In this document: positions 62,102 through 64,000 of the stretch, one piece after another
Layout: each line of letters starts with the position of its first letter
Numbering within the stretch: the stretch's first letter is position 1
DNA from: Photorhabdus cinerea
GTDB taxonomy: Bacteria > Pseudomonadota > Gammaproteobacteria > Enterobacterales > Enterobacteriaceae
DNA length: 64,000 nt
Direction of reading: 5' to 3'
Assembly (NCBI RefSeq): GCF_011189575.1
Contig: NZ_PUJW01000009.1
Coordinates: 1 to 64,000, forward strand
Position numbers and translations under genes: made by a program
The notes under the pieces: generated by a model
Told to the model about the DNA's origin: nothing
The model's database searches: none
The model's input: only the letters and a program-made list of their open reading frames with translations

Positions 62102-63332
62102 GGGCTTTTCTCCGCTTAATATTGGCTTGCACTACCAGATAATCAAACAATGGCGCAAACAGGTTTGCGAACAGAATCGCCAGCATCATACCTTCTGGGT
62201 ATGCTGGATTAACAACCCTGATAAGAACACACATCACACCAATCAGAATGCCGTACCACCATTTACCTTTATCAGTAAATGAAGCGGATACCGGATCTGT
62301 CGCCATAAAAATCATACCAAAAGCGAAACCACCCAGAACCATATGCCAATACCACTGCATTGCAAACAGAGGATTAGTGTCTGAGCCGATAGCATTCAAC
62401 AAGTAAGAAGTTGCAACCATACCCAACATGACACCCGCGACAATGCGCCATGAAGCAATGCGGGTAAACAGAATAAGTGCGCCACCGATGAAAATCATCA
62501 GAGTAGACACTTCACCGATAGAACCAGGAATATTGCCAATGAAAGCATCCATCCAGGTAACAGGTTGACCGGTAACCGTATTCACTAATCCCTGACTACC
62601 ACCAGCCGCCCATTGAGATAACGGGGTCGCACCAGAGAAACCATCAGCCGCAGTCCATACCAAATCTCCGGAAATCTGTGCAGGATAAGCAAAGAACAGG
62701 AAAGCTCGGCCAGCCAGTGCCGGGTTTAAGAAGTTACGGCCTGTACCACCGAAGACCTCTTTCGCAATGACAACACCGAATGTAATACCCAGCGCCACCT
62801 GCCACAGAGGAATCGTTGGTGGAACAATCAACGCAAACAAAATAGAAGTAACGAAAAATCCTTCGTTAATTTCATGTTTACGGATAATGGCAAACAGCAC
62901 TTCCCAAAAACCACCAACCACAAATACGACGATATAAATGGGCAGAAAGTAAGTTGCACCAAGCAACATTTTACTGCCCCAACCCGCATCCAGTGTCAGT
63001 GATGCGCCCAAAAACTGAGCAACACGATAGTGCCAGTCAGATGCCAAAATTTGTTGCAGTTCTGCACCACTGTATAAATGATACAGTGCCGGAATCGCCT
63101 GCTGACCAACGTTATACATCCCCCAGAACATTGCCGGGAATACCGCCAACCATACCGTGATCATCATACGCTTTAGATCGATAGCGTCGCGGACATGAGC
63201 ACGGCCAGAAGTTACTGTACCTGATGTATAAAAAATCGTGGTTACCGCTTCATACAACGGATAATATTTTGCTAACTTGCCCCCGGGCTCAAAGTGGTGC
63301 TCAATTTTTTCAAAAAAGTTTTTCAGGCCCAT
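62094..63332 (-). CDS. nqrB: Na+-translocating NADH:quinone reductase subunit B
   Basis: 412 aa polytopic membrane subunit containing covalent FMN and riboflavin sites. The FMN Thr is residue 236 in GFSGATPL, the same number as in Vibrio. NFLNPALAGRAFLFF and the VMCVLIRVVNPAYPEG segment are conserved. It follows nqrA by 3 bp. Confidence 0.98.
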   Translation of the reverse strand: MGLKNFFEKIEHHFEPGGKLAKYYPLYEAVTTIFYTSGTVTSGRAHVRDAIDLKRMMITVWLAVFPAMFWGMYNVGQQAIPALYHLYSGAELQQILASDWHYRVAQFLGASLTLDAGWGSKMLLGATYFLPIYIVVFVVGGFWEVLFAIIRKHEINEGFFVTSILFALIVPPTIPLWQVALGITFGVVIAKEVFGGTGRNFLNPALAGRAFLFFAYPAQISGDLVWTAADGFSGATPLSQWAAGGSQGLVNTVTGQPVTWMDAFIGNIPGSIGEVSTLMIFIGGALILFTRIASWRIVAGVMLGMVATSYLLNAIGSDTNPLFAMQWYWHMVLGGFAFGMIFMATDPVSASFTDKGKWWYGILIGVMCVLIRVVNPAYPEGMMLAILFANLFAPLFDYLVVQANIKRRKARG

Positions 63333-63335
63333 GGA

Positions 63336-64000
63336 TTATCCTTCCTGCTCAATCTTAGTCAGCACTTCACGCAATACCGGACCATATTCATATTTGCCCG
63401 GACAGACGTAGGTACAAAGTGCCAAGTCTTCCTCATCTAACTCTAGGCAACCCAGCGCCTGAGCACTGTCGGTATCACCTGCAAGTAAATCCCGCAGCAA
63501 ATGCGTTGCCATGATATCCAAAGGCATAACACGCTCATAGTTACCGATTGGTACCATAGAACGTTCACCGCCATTAGTTGTGGTTGAAAAAGCAAAACGC
63601 TTATTTTTCAGGAAATGGCCAATAGTAGTACGAGTAATGGAAAACTTATCAGAACCCAGCATAATCCAACCGAACAGCTCTTTTTCACGGCCTTCACGCA
63701 AAACAGAAACCAGAGTGTGGAAACGGCCAAGATAATGGTGAGCGTCATCTGACTGAGTACCGCACAACACAGAACCTGAAATAATACGGTTTTCACCCTC
63801 TTTCAATTGATCCTGAGTCAACTCAAGCAAATCTGCCCCCAGACGGGTACGTATAAGACGTGGCCTCTCAACCTGTGGACCGGCCAATGCAATAACACGG
63901 TCAGTATAAAGAGTGCCGGTAGTGAACAACTTACCGATAGCAATCACATCCTGATATCCCAGGTGCCATACAGTTTTAGTCGCACTGGCGGGTTCAATAA
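63336..64000 (-). CDS. nqrA: Na+-translocating NADH:quinone reductase subunit A (partial)
   Basis: Peripheral quinone-related subunit, cut by the window edge. The last 221 codons are present, from IEPASATKTVWHLGYQDVIA to the end. The frame continues off the window with no start seen, so the apparent GTG at 63947 is internal. It is the first gene of nqrABCDEF-apbE-nqrM. The promoter lies outside. Confidence 0.95.
   Translation of the reverse strand, partial: IEPASATKTVWHLGYQDVIAIGKLFTTGTLYTDRVIALAGPQVERPRLIRTRLGADLLELTQDQLKEGENRIISGSVLCGTQSDDAHHYLGRFHTLVSVLREGREKELFGWIMLGSDKFSITRTTIGHFLKNKRFAFSTTTNGGERSMVPIGNYERVMPLDIMATHLLRDLLAGDTDSAQALGCLELDEEDLALCTYVCPGKYEYGPVLREVLTKIEQEG

Overview
The window looks like a chromosomal segment of a Photorhabdus-type bacterium (Enterobacterales, Morganellaceae side). 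Gene order and protein sequences from clpB through dinB follow the E. coli/Yersinia backbone closely. The DNA is AT-rich, has 127-bp ERIC elements, and carries an nqr operon, which many Enterobacterales lack. Genus assignment is an inference from protein similarity and gene mix.

Backbone, 1 to about 37.1 kb. The left edge is the promoter and leader of an rRNA operon whose 16S gene lies just outside. Then come clpB (sigma32 promoter), pgeF-rluD, bamD, raiA, pheL-pheA (Phe attenuator), aroF-tyrA (TyrR box), an alpha/beta hydrolase, rpsP-rimM-trmD-rplS, ffh, ypjD, corB, luxS, the sRNA micA, gshA, tRNA-Ser/Arg/Arg, csrA, alaS, recA (LexA box), pncC, aas-lplT, aroL, proB-proA, gpt-frsA, pepD and dinB (LexA box). 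Departures from E. coli include no recX between recA and alaS, no crl or phoE between frsA and proB, and an Aas lacking its C-terminal subdomain.

Accessory region, about 37.2 to 57.4 kb. It holds: a TonB-dependent receptor and an ECF sigma factor gene whose promoter abuts a six-copy CATTTT array resembling an extended Fur site; a GDPD-like secreted protein lacking canonical active-site residues; an IS110-family remnant; a class 3 lipase with a membrane-anchored putative immunity protein ending in a (Tyr-Met)6 hexanucleotide repeat; a decayed toxin-antitoxin pair; a complete Nit1C cluster (nitA regulator, divergent sigma54 promoter, nitBCDEFGH); a methyltransferase; and a YafU-like putative toxin followed by a tandem array of small membrane (DUF1240-like) genes, the first intact, the second broken and the third only a stub.

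Right edge, 57.4 to 64 kb: a second ERIC element, then nqrM, apbE and nqrFEDCBA on the minus strand (nqrA cut by the window end), encoding the sodium-pumping NADH:quinone oxidoreductase with its FMN transferase and maturation factor.

The most interesting regions are the Nit1C cluster, whose chemistry is not established, and the two putative toxin/immunity loci. No CRISPR array, prophage or complete insertion sequence was seen.
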